A DNA stretch of 64,000 nt, taken from assembly GCA_036346255.1 (NCBI GenBank), contig CM070628.1, positions 13,965,840-14,029,839 on the forward strand, written 5' to 3'. Shown in pieces: positions 22,233-33,594 of this stretch. The DNA is from Ampelocalamus luodianensis (taxonomy: Eukaryota; Streptophyta; Magnoliopsida; Poales; Poaceae). Below the pieces are notes generated by a model that was given only the letters and a program-made list of their open reading frames with translations, searched no databases and had not been told where the DNA came from. Numbering within the stretch: position 1 is the first letter of the stretch; each line of letters begins with the position of its first letter. The position numbers and the translations under genes were made by a program.

Positions 22233-23559
22233 TGAAGGACAATGGGTAGGCTACACTAGCGCAAATTAAAAAAATCTACCCGTAAACCAAGATCACTGCA
22301 GTTATAGATCACGGTCTTACCACTAGACGCGCAGGTGCGGAAGTTGATGCAGCACGTCGGGGCAGTGTAGTCGTACTCAGTTGATGCAGTACGTCGGGGC
22401 AGAGTAGTCGTAGTACTTCCTCGTCCTCGTCGTGGCGTCCCACGTACAGCTCCTTTCTTGCGGTTCGTCCCAACGCCACAGATGCAGCGCCTTCAAAGGT
22501 ATCCACACGTGCGGGAGGAGCGGCGCGACGCCGGACTACTAGATCGCGCGGCGACTAGGGCGTGGGAGGGTGGCGGCGGGGTTTGAGGATGTCACGAAAA
22601 ACTCATCCTCCAAACCGTGCGCCCCGCCCTCCTTTTATAGATGTCCTTATAATGGGCTTCTACGAATAGAGGCCCATTAGGACTCAATGCCCGATCTAAT
22701 TCGGATCCAATCCGAATTGAGGCTTGACTTCTAAGTGTGTGACCCTATGGTTCACGTATGTTTAGACATGGCGCAAGTACACATACTTGGTCAATAGTTG
22801 GTAGTGGCCTCTAGCAAGGCGTGCCAACTCCTAAAGCACGTAAAGATCATATCGGACGAACCATCACAGCGTTATGTACATGCCAATCCCTTTGCCTCAC
22901 GATATTCGGTCGAGCTCCAAGCGACCACTCTTTCTCGATCCGTGATCCGGAATCCCTTACTAGGTTAACTCTTAACCTTAAGTAGCATGACCATGCATTT
23001 ACGGATCCGATCACTCGAGGGCCCAGAGATATCTTTCTCGGTGAGAGGGCAAATCCCATCTCGACCGACCATGCCTCGCGGCATGCTTCATGACAAACCC
23101 GAAAGCTACCTTTATAACTACCTAGTTCACGAGTAGCGTTTGATAGCCTCTAAGTAGGTCGATTCACATCTCAAGTACATGCGACAATCTCGAGGTCTAA
23201 GGACAAGTCGTACACATTGTGTAGAGAGAACCATAAGAATAATTACTATATCTCATGTTGGGTCGGTCCAACCCCATGTTCTAAACATGTGTCTACATTA
23301 TTGGTTTGACATCTCCATGTCTATGACCTGTGAAACATGGTCATCAACCGATACATGTGCTAATCCATCATTCACGTGTGTCCTCACATGAACTCCGACT
23401 AGGGACAACTTTAGAATAATCATACAAGTAAAGAGTTTCACAAACAAGTCACATACTTGTTAATCAACACAAAGATAATATTCAAGGAACATTTATTAAA
23501 TCATGGATACAACGAAATATCATCATCAATATGATTGCCTCTAGGGCATATCTCCAACA
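22233..23559 (-). mobile_element. Solo LTR of Copia (Angela/BARE-like), with 5-bp target duplication
   Basis: On the minus strand the 1327-bp segment starts TGTTGGAGATATGCCCTAGA and ends GTCCTTCA, typical LTR ends. The start resembles Angela/BARE/WIS-type LTRs of grasses (recognition from memory). A TATA box CTATAAAAG lies at 22632-22640 on the minus strand. CCTTT occurs directly on both sides (22228-22232 and 23560-23564), a perfect 5-bp target duplication. No internal sequence is present, so this is a solo LTR. Removing it with one CCTTT restores the transposase frame. Confidence 0.93.
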
Positions 23560-25530
23560 CCTTTTCCAGGCAACTTTTGAACCTCAACTTCCTAGGTCTT
23601 CCAACAAACCTTTTTGCTAGTGGTGGTAGCAACTGAAACCCTAGATCGACCTTGGGCCATTGACTCTTATCTGCCAGTGGTTCTACTACACCTTGATATG
23701 CAGCATTGAACCTTTCTAGTGAGTAGTACTCATGTACATAGTCCTCCAAATTGACATTTCTCTGAGTACTTAAAACCCTCAAAGCATGTGCACAAGATTT
23801 GCTAGTGTGCTGCCATTCAAGTTAAGTGCACTCATGTGTAACTATCTTCACTACATGCCTAAGCTGGTCAATGTTACTATCCTTCACCTCTGCACTCCAA
23901 TTAGTAGATCTCTCAACCTGTAAATAGCCCAATCCTCTAGTCCTGCTATTCAATTGGTGTATTACATATGGTAGTATTCTCCCCTGTAGCCTTTCTCCAA
24001 TCCTTATCCTCTTATCAAATAGCACCATGATCATCTCCTTGAGCTTGTCAGCTAGTTGATCAATAGACATATCCTTTATATCCATCACCCAGTTGTTAAA
24101 GCACTCTGCAAGGTTATTATTAATGTAGTCACACTTGATTTCTTTGTTGAACAAGGACATCATCCATAGCAAACTATGATGTCTTCGAAGGTATTCAGCC
24201 ACCTCAGGAGATGCTACCAGCACCTTGTTCATATGGTACTCAGATACCTCAGGCTTGTATGCCTTAGAAACAAGTCACATATGGGAAAAAGCATCACCAT
24301 GAAATTTTTTAACAAAATTCTGCATTAAGTGCCTGAAGCACTCCCTTTGTTCAGATTGAGGAAAAACATCCTTGACTGCATTCTCTAGACCCTTGCAAGT
24401 ATCTATGCAGATAGCCAGGTTAAGAGGTTCATCTATTGCCTTCTTTAATTGTCCCATGAACCAGGCCCGTTTTCCCCATTTTCAGTCAATGAATCCATAA
24501 GCAACTAGAAACATCCAGTTATGTCCATCTAGAGCAGTAACAGATGCTAAATGATCATTCCACTTGCCATTTAGAGATGTTGAATCAATACTAATATAAG
24601 GTCTACAACCATTCACAAAACCCTCGATGCAAGGCCTCAATGCAACAAATAATCTATGGAAGTACATATTACCTTTAACTGTTTTAGTGTCAATCTCTAC
24701 AACACTACCTAGTGATCTCAGCTCAATATCAGCCTTGAAATTGTACAAGGATTGGAAGCTTTCATCCCAACTGCCATATAAATCATCCACTGCTCTTTGT
24801 CTTCCCTTCCATCTTGTGTCATAACTAATTGTGACATTGCGATCATTCTGCAGCTTTCCTTGTAGTTTCGTGGCACCCATGTTAGGATTGTTCCTCAAGA
24901 TACTTATAGCCCTATCTGCCACCCAAGTCTAAGATATCATAGTAGTGTTGATTTTGCTGCTTGATACATAGTTGTGACCATCAATTATCTTGGTAACCTG
25001 TAGAAAAACAAATAGAGGCACTCAATACAAATACTGCTACCACTAAATGAAACATAATATTGTTAGCAAAAAGGTTAGTACCCCGATAGTTTTTTTATCT
25101 TCCATCCTGCGAGCTACAATTTTCCAAGTGCATCCTTTAGTTCTACAATGGCCCATAAATCTTGTAGGGTCAGATTTCTGAGTGCCCATATCAAACTCCT
25201 CATTAATGGTATATTGTCTGATGGCCAACCTAAAAGCTTGCATTGAAGGATAGGCAATGCTAATCCCCATTCACATTGCGTTGCTCCTCAGGAATATAAT
25301 AATTCACTAGAATAGTTGTCCCTTCAATGTGATGTTGCTCAGAAGAACCAACAACAGGGTCGGGAATTGTTTGCCCAGCTTCCCTAGCTCTATCACCCTC
25401 ATCCCTCAAGTCTAGAAAAACATACATCTTGTCCTCACTCATAGGGACATCTCTATCATTAACATCAAGGCCTTAAACAATTTGAAGACATAACCAATCT
25501 ACCCTACTTTCTAAAGCCCGCACATTCCCG

Positions 25531-25800
25531 GAGAATTTTTTAAATAATATTAATTTAAAATATAATTACAAAAAATAGTTGTTTTTTACAAAATAGGTTC
25601 ATGTCAACATTTGAATGGCGACATGCTCATGTCGCCATTTGAAATGGCAATAGAAATGTATTTACTGCTAGTTGTCATTCCAACTGCCTATCACCAATTC
25701 GACTGGCAACTGAAGAGTGTGCAAATCGCTAGTTGAAATGGCGACATGAACCCGTGGGTTCCTGTTGCCAGTTCAATTGGCAACAAGAACTGGCTATATA
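25531..25800. repeat. Left inverted terminal region of the mobile-domain element
   Basis: The outer part is AT-rich. The inner part holds alternating copies of TGGCGACATG, CAATTGGCAAC and related pieces, many of them local inverted repeats around ATTTGAAATGGC. It pairs with 29985-30270. Confidence 0.75.
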
Positions 25801-26159
25801 TACCCCTAAAAATTAGTGGAAAATCATTTTTATTCTGGAAAAAAGAGAAGAGAGAGGAGGAGAGAGGAGAAGAGACGTAGCAAATCCCTATCGGTTCCTA
25901 GTGGAGGAGAGAGAGACGGAGTAGCAGATCTAGTCACCTATTTTGTAGGTAAATTTTTTTGCAACCTTATACATAAATTTGAAACCTTGTAGGCTAGCAA
26001 ATAAAAATAGCAACATAGAATTCAATATATTAGATAATTTTAGTTGTATTGTTGTTTGATGTAGTACATCATTTAAGCGGTGTATAGTTTAGTTCATCCT
26101 ATAGATATTATTTATGTTGCAGGACTAGAACGATTTATAATAAATCCACAAAAATACTA

Positions 26160-27490
26160 AGAAAACTTAGCAGGTTTTCATTTTTACAAGGTAAATATTT
26201 TGTTAATACCGAAAATACTTTTTAAACCAGGAAAATAGGAAGACACCTCAAAATAGCAAGATACCTATTAAAAATATGTAAAAATTGCAGAGTAGCTAAC
26301 TAGGGTATGTGGAGCTTAATCAAAATAATCCTAACTTAATTTTGGTTTCTATTTGTGCACGGTAAATATTTTATTAATGTCAAAAATACTTTTTAAACTA
26401 GGAAAATAGCAAGACACCTCTAAAAATTCTCTAAGAAATTAAAAGTAGGTACATAGGGTATGCAAAGCCAAATTAAAATATTATGAACTTAATTTTTGTT
26501 CCCATTTGTAGACGATAAATATTTCATAAAGGCTGGAAGAACTTTTTAAACAAGGAAAGTAGCAACATACATATTAAAAATATATATAAATTGTAGAGTA
26601 GGTAAATAGGATATGTATAGCTTAATCAAAATAATCCTAACTTATTTTTTGTTTCTATTTATGCATGGTAAATTTTCTATTAATGCTGAAAATACTTTTT
26701 AAACTAGAACAATAGCAAGACACCTCTAAAAATTCTTTGAGAAATCCAGAGTAGATACATAGGGTATGTAGAGCTGAATTAAAATATTATGAACTTAATT
26801 TTTGTTTCCCTTTGTACACAGTAAATATTTCATAAATGCTGGTGGAACTTTTTAAACAAGAAAAGTAGCCAGATACATATTAAAAATCTATACAAATTGT
26901 AGAGTAACTAAATAGGGTATGTACAACTTAATCAAGATAATCCTAACTTAATTTTGGTTTTCATTTGTGTATGGTAAATATTCTGTTAATGCCAAAATAT
27001 TTTTAAACTTGGAAAATAGCAAGACACCTCTAAAAATTCTTTAAAAAATCCATAGTAGGTACATAGAGTATGTAGAGTTGAATTAAAATGTTATGAACTT
27101 AATTTTTGTTTCCATTTGTACACGGTAAATATTTTATAAATACTGAAGACACTTTTTAAACAAGAAAAGCAGTAAGATATCTATTAAAAATCTATAAAAA
27201 TTGCAGAGCACATAATAGGGTATGTACAGTAGCAAGATATCTATAAAAATCTATAAAAAAATTGTAGAGTAGCTAAATAGGGTATGTACAGCTTAATCAA
27301 AATAATCCCAACTTAATTTTGGTTTCCATTCGTACACACTAAATAATTTGCAAACAAGGAAAATAGTAAGACACCTATAAAAATTCTATAAAAATTCCAG
27401 AGTAGCTAGATAGGGAATGTAGACGTTAATTAAAACATTGTGAACTTAATTTTACCTTCCATTTGTACATGACAAGATACCTCTAAAAAT
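26160..27490. repeat. Tandem array, ~152-bp unit with A/B alternation (~305-bp higher-order unit)
   Basis: The landmark AACTTAATTTTGGTTTC-type string recurs near 26333, 26487, 26640, 26791, 26945, 27095, 27310 and 27443. Odd copies are preceded by CAAAATAATCCTAACTTA and even copies by TTAAAATATTATGAACTTA. So two diverged monomers alternate, giving a repeat of about 305 bp present roughly four times. Copies near 27180-27300 contain an extra short duplication. Confidence 0.88.
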
Positions 27491-27633
27491 TTATATGTAG
27501 ATACAGTTGTGTGCAGATCAGTTTTCTATGTGTCGCTAATCATGCAATAATTGAATTAATTAGATATGCAGCTTGTTATTACGTTTTGTATATGTTTCAT
27601 AGTATTTACAATGTATACACTGAATTTTCAAGT

Positions 27634-29503
27634 ATGGCGGACCCAGGAGACGTTGCGCAATGGCTATACGAGTTGCTTGACCCAGCCATTGACACGCATC
27701 ATCATAGCAGCCTCAGTACTATCCTTCCCCAGGAGGTTGAGGCGATGATTGAGTTTGGCGCGTTGCGGCTGCGCATGCCCATGAGGGCATGGAGGGTGGA
27801 GCCACATTGGGTTCCGAGGTACGTGTAGTTGTGACCTTTGTGTACTCAATTGCATTCTGACTATTTTGGGTAGACTCACGTTTATTCTTAATCCTTTCGA
27901 TACAGGTTGAGAGCAGCAGGCTTTTCTTCCACTAGCGAGGATGGTGGAGACGACGTGGGAGGATGACCAGGACTGTGCGGGCAGTGGTCGTATGTCGAGG
28001 CACTTTCCGCACGATCGGTGCCTCCTGACGGCACTCATTGACCATTTGAGGCCGAAGATACACACGTTCCACCTCCCGTGCGGGGAGATGGCGCCGATGC
28101 TTCAGAACGTGACCTTCCTGACCGGGTTGTCCTGCGTCGTACGCTGTCACTTTTGTAGACCGAGATGACAACACAGTTTGATGCTACCTTTCCGCACCGA
28201 AAAGATCACACTTCGCCATACCCCCTTTTCAGACCGAAAAGATCGTACCTGGTCACACCACACACTGCCACTTTTGTAGATCGAGATGACAACACACTTC
28301 GATGCTACCTTTCCACACCGAAAAGACCACACTCCGCCACCCTCCCTTTTGAGACCAAAAAGACCGCACTCTGTCATACCACACGCTGCCACTTTTGTAG
28401 ACCGAGTTGATAACACACTACGACGCTACCTTTTCAGATCGAAAAGACCACACTCTACCAGACCACCTTTTTAGACTGAAAAGAATGCACCACGATATGC
28501 CACAAACTGTCATTTTTGTAGACCGAAATGACAACACACTACAACGCTACATTTGTAGACCAAAAATACCACACTTGTCACATCACCTTTTCAGACCAAA
28601 AATACCCATTATAAACAGAGGGAGAAGAGAACTGGATGAGAAGAGAGTTGGAGGAGAACACTACAGCACCAGTCCCAACAGTTCACAATAGCTTGGTTCA
28701 CACAACTGAGAGGAAGGAGATGTCGGACTCGTTGGTGAACTTCTGCGCAAAGATGTTGAGGACGCGTAAGTGACTTGCCGAGAGGGCTAAACCCTACCCA
28801 GACTGTTCTATGAAGGACGCACCGGTACCACCAGAGTTCCCACACCCGCAATGTGTGTGCGAAGAACTGGCTAAGACCATCCAGTCCACACACCCGGTGA
28901 CGGCCGCCTGGACTTACTACAAGTGCGGGAATGTCCTCGTAAGCGAATCTTGTACACATATAGATTTTTCACATCTTACGTTCCATTCCATAAATCCCTA
29001 ACTATATCCGCGCATAATGGCATCCGGAGATGCGATGCAACTTCTTCCAATAGATCGATGGCCCGGACATGTACGACTGTGCGTTCATCGAGCAGAAGTA
29101 CGAGTTGAACTATGTGATGCAAGCCGAGACTTTCAAACACTGGAAACCTTACATACCCGACCATACTAAAAAGGCACCGAAGGAGCCCTGGAAAGTAGGG
29201 TAATGGTGGAGGACCCCTGAACAGGAAGCTGAGTACGACTGGGCCGAGCGCGCGGCGCACAAGGGGAAGGCTCCTGCAAGTGAGATCGGCGGCCGTCCTA
29301 GCGCTCCCCGTCGCCTAGGTGCAGTCTGGATCGAAGAGGTAAGTTATGTTCAGTTTGTATCCTGATTATTAATTTTTCCGTACGTTGTACTATCCTAACA
29401 TCATTCAATCATCTAGCCCGTCTCGCAGAACATGGTTGACTTCGAGGCTGGCCACCACCATAGGAAGTCCAGAGACAAGGGGAAGGGACCGATGGGCCAC
29501 TAG
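27634..29503 (+). pseudogene. Plant mobile domain (PMD/MAIN-like) gene with C-terminal zinc finger, broken
   Basis: The first exon starts with the ATG at 27634 (MADPGDVAQWLYELLDP) and ends at a donor at 27818/27819. The next exon starts at 27906. It carries the family core DRCLLTALIDHLRPKIHTF, then HLPCGEMAPMLQNVTFLTGL, as in transposon-derived plant mobile domain proteins (PF10536 type). A one-base T insertion near 27919-27922 shifts the frame before the core. The core is then interrupted by a 120-bp tandem array (28141-28612). A Cys-rich GRF-like finger follows (PHPQCVCEEL, YYKCGN). Joining 28937 to 29053 gives in-frame NVLIDGPDMYD. The last exon runs from about 29417 to the TAG at 29501-29503. 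The function is not known. Confidence 0.7.
28141..28612 (+). repeat. Tandem array, ~4 copies of a ~121-bp unit
   Basis: The string CACTTTTGTAGACCGAGATG or a close variant starts near 28147, 28269, 28390 and 28511. Each unit also contains CGAAAAGACCACACTC. The array interrupts the mobile-domain reading frame and has no coding periodicity of its own. It differs from the 152-bp array in the same element. Confidence 0.88.
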
Positions 29504-29984
29504 GACTAATTGATTTTGTTTCAATCAACCTTTTTCGGGTTCCAAAAAGGCGCACATGTATCGTAAGTATATTTCAATTTGTTGATTCGTGCATATTAGC
29601 GTTTCTATTGTACATAACCAAACCTAACACGTCATGTATTTTGTAATTAAATTATGAAGTCTTTTAAACTTAAATCTTTTTTCCATATATTTTGACTATT
29701 AAATATTACGTAATCTTTTCTCAAAGGAATCGGTTCCATGAACCCTAAATCTAAATATTTTTTCATTTCACTTCGAAGGGGGCTATTTGTGTTATTGCGT
29801 CGCCGAACTCGTGTTCCAAATTGCGCCATCAATCTCGCATTCCCTACTTCACATTTCGTTATCTTCTCCAATTTCGGATTCCAAACTACACTGACACTTC
29901 AAGGTATTACAAAAAAAAAAACTTCGTGAAATACACTAAATCTTTAAACTGAATTCTCTACACATAAATTAAAAATAAATAAAT

Positions 29985-30270
29985 ATAGGGTCATGTCGTT
30001 ATTCCAATTGGCGACAGTATCCATGTCACCAATTGAACTGGCGATAGGGGCATTTCGCCAATTGAACTAGCAAAATTGTCATATCGCCAATTCAATTGGC
30101 AATAGGAACCTCTCCGCACTATTCCAATTGGTGACAGGGATACTGTCGCCAATTGGAATGGCGACAGGAAAATTTCGCAATTCCAAATGGCGAAAGTGGC
30201 TTATTTTTGTATTTTTTTTACTATTTTTTTGTAATTATCTTTTAAATTAATATTATTTTAAAAAAGTTAT
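29985..30270. repeat. Right inverted terminal region of the mobile-domain element
   Basis: The segment holds six or more copies of a CCAATTgNNNTGGCGA-type block between 29999 and 30200, then the AT-rich terminus that mirrors the left end. Confidence 0.75.
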
Positions 30271-31040
30271 ACTTCCTGATGCTTCGACCGATGTCTCCAC
30301 TTCTGTCTCTGTTGTTGTTGCTGGTGGATTAATAGGAATCATTAGACAGTCTAGAATGGTAACACTGGATTGGCTAGATTGGTACCAACAATGTCCACGA
30401 TTTCAACATAAAAGCAAATCCATTTCAACCACCGATTATTAAATGCCTCCATCATCTGTATGCTATCATGAATCCTCTCAACCATCCCATTGTTCCTATC
30501 AGTGCAAAAGAAATGGACTTCCTGGCCTAAACCCCACATAATTCTCTCACACAACAATGCAACCAACTTATCTAGTGTAACCGAGCCAGATTCACATCTC
30601 ATTTTAGATCTTGACGATCAATTCGACAAGTAATACCATCATCAAATCGAGCAACGTAAGTCGCAACTCTAACAGCTACTGTAACAAATCGCTCCGAATC
30701 AATAGGCACATCGATCCTACTCGAAAATGCAAAATTAAAAGCAAATTAAAATGAGTTAGGAGCATACTATTTCGTTCTATGGTTCGTTAGGATCTACTCC
30801 AAATACAAGCGAAAAACAAGGGAAAAGGGCATTCACAAGAGGACTTACATACCTGTGAGGATCCATCGCGTGCGTTGCACAATCCATCAACCCAGATCCA
30901 TCAACCGCTAGTGAAGGGAGAGCGTCGTCACCTAGGTCGTCTTGGCTGGTCGTGGCGTTCATGAGAGAAGGAGAGGAGTGGAGTGGAGTGTGGTGTGGTG
31001 CAGTCAGTGTGCCCGCCGGGCCAGACCGAACCATATGCGC

Positions 31041-31664
31041 CTAGGGCAAAGGGCATATTCGTCTTTTCGCATGGGTTGAAATGGCTAATGTAAATGCAAA
31101 ATGGCGAAATGGCAAAAGATCAATGAATAAAATCGAAACGGGTCTTTTAATTAATGTAGTCCAAGATAAATACAAATAATAGAAAACTGATTAAAGACGG
31201 GGCAAATAATCAAATTTTCCTTATGGAACGCATCGTACATTGATGGAGACTAGTGGCTCAAGTCATTCAATGATTCACTAATCTCTTCTCGAAGCAATGC
31301 TCTTGTAGATAGGATAGAAGTGTACTATATTTAACAGCCAAAAAAAGAATAAAGTAGTTCATTTTTCAAACCGAACTCATATAAGAATTTAGAGAGAAAT
31401 CCATTCTATTACCAAAAACAATATAGAGAATAACCTCAGAAATATAGATATTGGTCCATTTTATTGCGCCTATAGACTTCTAGCCTTGCCCCTGAGTAGT
31501 AGTAGCACGTACACAAAGGAAGTAGCCATAGTCTAATCTTGACTGATAAAAAAGCAAAGGATACGAAGAAAGTCTAGATATTAAGATGTACATGTAGCTA
31601 GATGCCCTCGTTCCACACAATGTTCCTCTTTTGATTGAAGGAACGAGAGAAAATTATATTGTAG
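31041..31664. other. 5' flank of the MULE and following sequence, no gene
   Basis: The sequence up to about 31215 (GGGGCAAATAATCAAATTTTCC) may include the MULE terminal region. I could not pair it with the other end near 21.5-21.9 kb. The remainder is AT-rich with no coding signal. Confidence 0.4.
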
Positions 31665-33020
31665 ATCCTAAAACTTATGAGGTTCTACCATTTAGTTTTC
31701 TGAACTTGTATTTTACTTTCTTAGTTCTCTGAATTTGCGAGGTTGTGTCACTTAGCTCTCTAAACTTATATTTTAATTTCTCAGCTCTCTAAACTTGTGA
31801 GGTTGAGCCACTTAGCTCTCTAAACTTGCGTTGAAGCGAAGTTCGTCGGATCCGATGTCGGCGACTTTGTCCCATCTGAGTCTGTTCCGCCATGTTCATC
31901 ATCTCCGTCACCTCACGTTAATAAAAACAGATTTTTCGGGTCCAGGAACGCACCTTGCTCGTGTCTTCACTGTCGCAGTTTGCCACCACCCTCACCCTTG
32001 CCTCCTCTGAGTCGGCCGTAAGAGAGGTTGAGCCACTTAGCTCCGTGAATGCACTGAGCCTATGCTCGTGTCTAAACTTGCGAGGTTGAGCCACTTAGCT
32101 CCCTGAACTTACGTTGAAGCAAAGTTCGTCGGATCCGATGCCAGCGACTTCATCCCATCTGAGTCCGTTTTGGTCATGTTCATCGTTCTTGTCACCTTAC
32201 GTCGATAAAAACATATTCTTCGGGCCTGGGAATGCACTGTGCTCATGTTTTCAATGTTGTAGTTTGCCGTCACCCTCGCCCTTGCCTCCTCTGAGTTGGC
32301 CGTGAGAGAGAGAAGTGCATTGCCAGTGTTAGAGCAGAAGCTACTCACCCTACACGAAGTTCATTTGATCGTTTGCTAATAGAAAAGGCTGAGTTGGCGA
32401 ATCACCATGAGAGAGAGAAGTAAGCTACTCACCCTGCACGAAGTCTATTTGGTCGTTTGCTAACAGAAAAGACTGAGCTGGCAAATCACCGTAAGAGAGA
32501 GAAGTAAGCTACTCACCCTATACGAAGTCCATTTGACTGTTTGCTAACAGAAAAGACTGAGCTGACGAATCACCGTGGTGGAGAAAAGTATTGTGCCCTG
32601 CTCTGGCACTGGGAATGTACTTCTCTCTCTCACGGCCGACTCAGAGGAGGTGAGGGCGAGGGCGGCGACAAACTACGACGGTGGAGCTCCGATGTAGACA
32701 TGACCATGGTGTGTTCCCATGCCTGAAGAATTTATTTTTGTCGGCATGAGATGACGGGAACGATGAACACGGCCGAAACGGGGCGGCGATGAGTCCACTG
32801 GACTCGGGGGGATGAAGTCACGGTATCGCATTCGACGAACTTCGCTTAAATGCAAGTTTAGGGAGCTAAGTGGTACAACCTCGCAAGTTTAGAGGGATTG
32901 AGAAAGTAAAATATAAGTTCAGGGAGCCAAGTGGTACAACCTCGCAAGTTCAGAAAGCTAAAAAAGTAAAATACAAATTTAGAAAACTAAGTGGTATAAC
33001 CTCGCAAATTCAATAACCTA
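31665..33020. mobile_element. Foldback element with ~350-bp terminal inverted repeats
   Basis: The left end (31665-32025) and the complement of the right end (32630-33020) share a long, diverged inverted repeat. Its outer part is made of three ~55-bp subrepeats of the form TTGCGAGGTTGNGCCACTTAGC. The inner part is unique (GCGAAGTTCGTCGGATCCGA and beyond). The left arm is also duplicated in direct orientation at about 32070-32310. The centre holds three 85-bp tandem units (32336-32590). No transposase is encoded. This structure fits a non-autonomous MULE/foldback type. No target duplication was resolved. Confidence 0.82.
32336..32590. repeat. Three 85-bp tandem units in the centre of the foldback element
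   Basis: AGCTACTCACCCTGCACGAA or a close variant starts near 32339, 32424 and 32508. Each unit is followed by TTTGCTAACAGAAAAGACTGAGC and a GAATCACCGT end. Confidence 0.85.
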
Positions 33021-33594
33021 ACGTGATCAAAGTTACGGCAACCATTAATTGGCGTCAACACATAAGGCTGATATCGTCATTGTGTGTGGTGGCAGGGAGT
33101 CCAGCATGAAATCATCACGTTATGGGTAATAATTTTCGCAACAATGCCTATGATTGTTAGGAAAAGAACCAACACGGAGAAAATAGGTTGAAAGAGAAAT
33201 GTGTTATTGCAACAACGTATGTCCACACTGGATTTGAGGTTTTAATACTCGCGAATTTACAACCTCCTCGTGCGTATGCCTTTTTTTGTTTGAAGGATCG
33301 TGCAATCGTGCATACATGTGCCTTTAAGTGTGGGCAAAACAATAGCACTAGCATAAATCGTGCATACACGTGCTTTAAGTGTTCAATATAGATGATCTAC
33401 GGTGTCATGTATTAGAATGGTTCAATATAGAGAATCTATGGTATCACGTATTAGAAGCCAGCCTTCACTGTTCAATCGGGAAGCAAAGGTCTAGGTCAAC
33501 CGTTACAGTAAATTTTTTTGCCACAATAAAATATTTTGTTGATTTTACATTATTTGCTACAGTACTACTAGCTAATACCATTCACTTACTCACA
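33021..33594. other. Non-coding stretch with a 40-bp tandem duplication
   Basis: 33381-33420 and 33421-33460 are diverged tandem copies starting TTCAATATAGA. Nothing else is recognised. Confidence 0.55.

Larger units (their letters stand above)
25531..30270 (+). mobile_element. Inverted-repeat DNA element carrying a plant-mobile-domain gene
   Basis: The ends are inverted copies: 25531 onwards (GAATTTTTTAAATAATATTA) matches the complement of sequence before 30270. The AT-rich outer 60 bp is followed on both sides by repeated blocks of the type CCAATTGAACTGGCGACA. Between them lie a 1.3 kb higher-order tandem array, a gene in plus orientation with plant mobile domain, and a second tandem array. 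The element interrupts the N-terminal coding region of the minus-strand MULE transposase. A clean target duplication is not visible (ACATTCCCG on the left, ACTTCCTGA on the right at best). No transposase of its own is seen, so it is probably non-autonomous. Boundaries are good to about 10 bp. Confidence 0.8.
21889..31034 (-). pseudogene. MuDR-type (MULE) transposase, split by two insertions
   Basis: The minus strand encodes, in order, an N-terminal region at 31034-30280 (CESGSVTLDKLVALL, IMWGLGQEVHFFC), an acidic linker (25500-25260), the MuDR N-terminal zinc domain (25270-25070, CRTKGCTWKIVARRM), the MULE catalytic domain (24922-23830) and a SWIM-like Cys/His region (SCAHALRVL). A CCHC knuckle at 22185-22150 (CKRCGEFGHR) and a short last exon at 22055-21889 follow. 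Catalytic aspartates appear in SIDSTSLNGKW and AICIDTCKGL. In-frame stops occur at about 24482, 24283 and 23822. A solo LTR sits between SWIM and knuckle, and a mobile-domain element splits the N-terminal region. Two introns seem present (about 24960-25080 and 22053-22155). Confidence 0.88.

Noticed and set aside
28141..28612. CRISPR-like array of regular repeats
   Set aside because: The units are contiguous 121-bp tandem copies without short conserved repeats and unique spacers, and the window is plant nuclear DNA.
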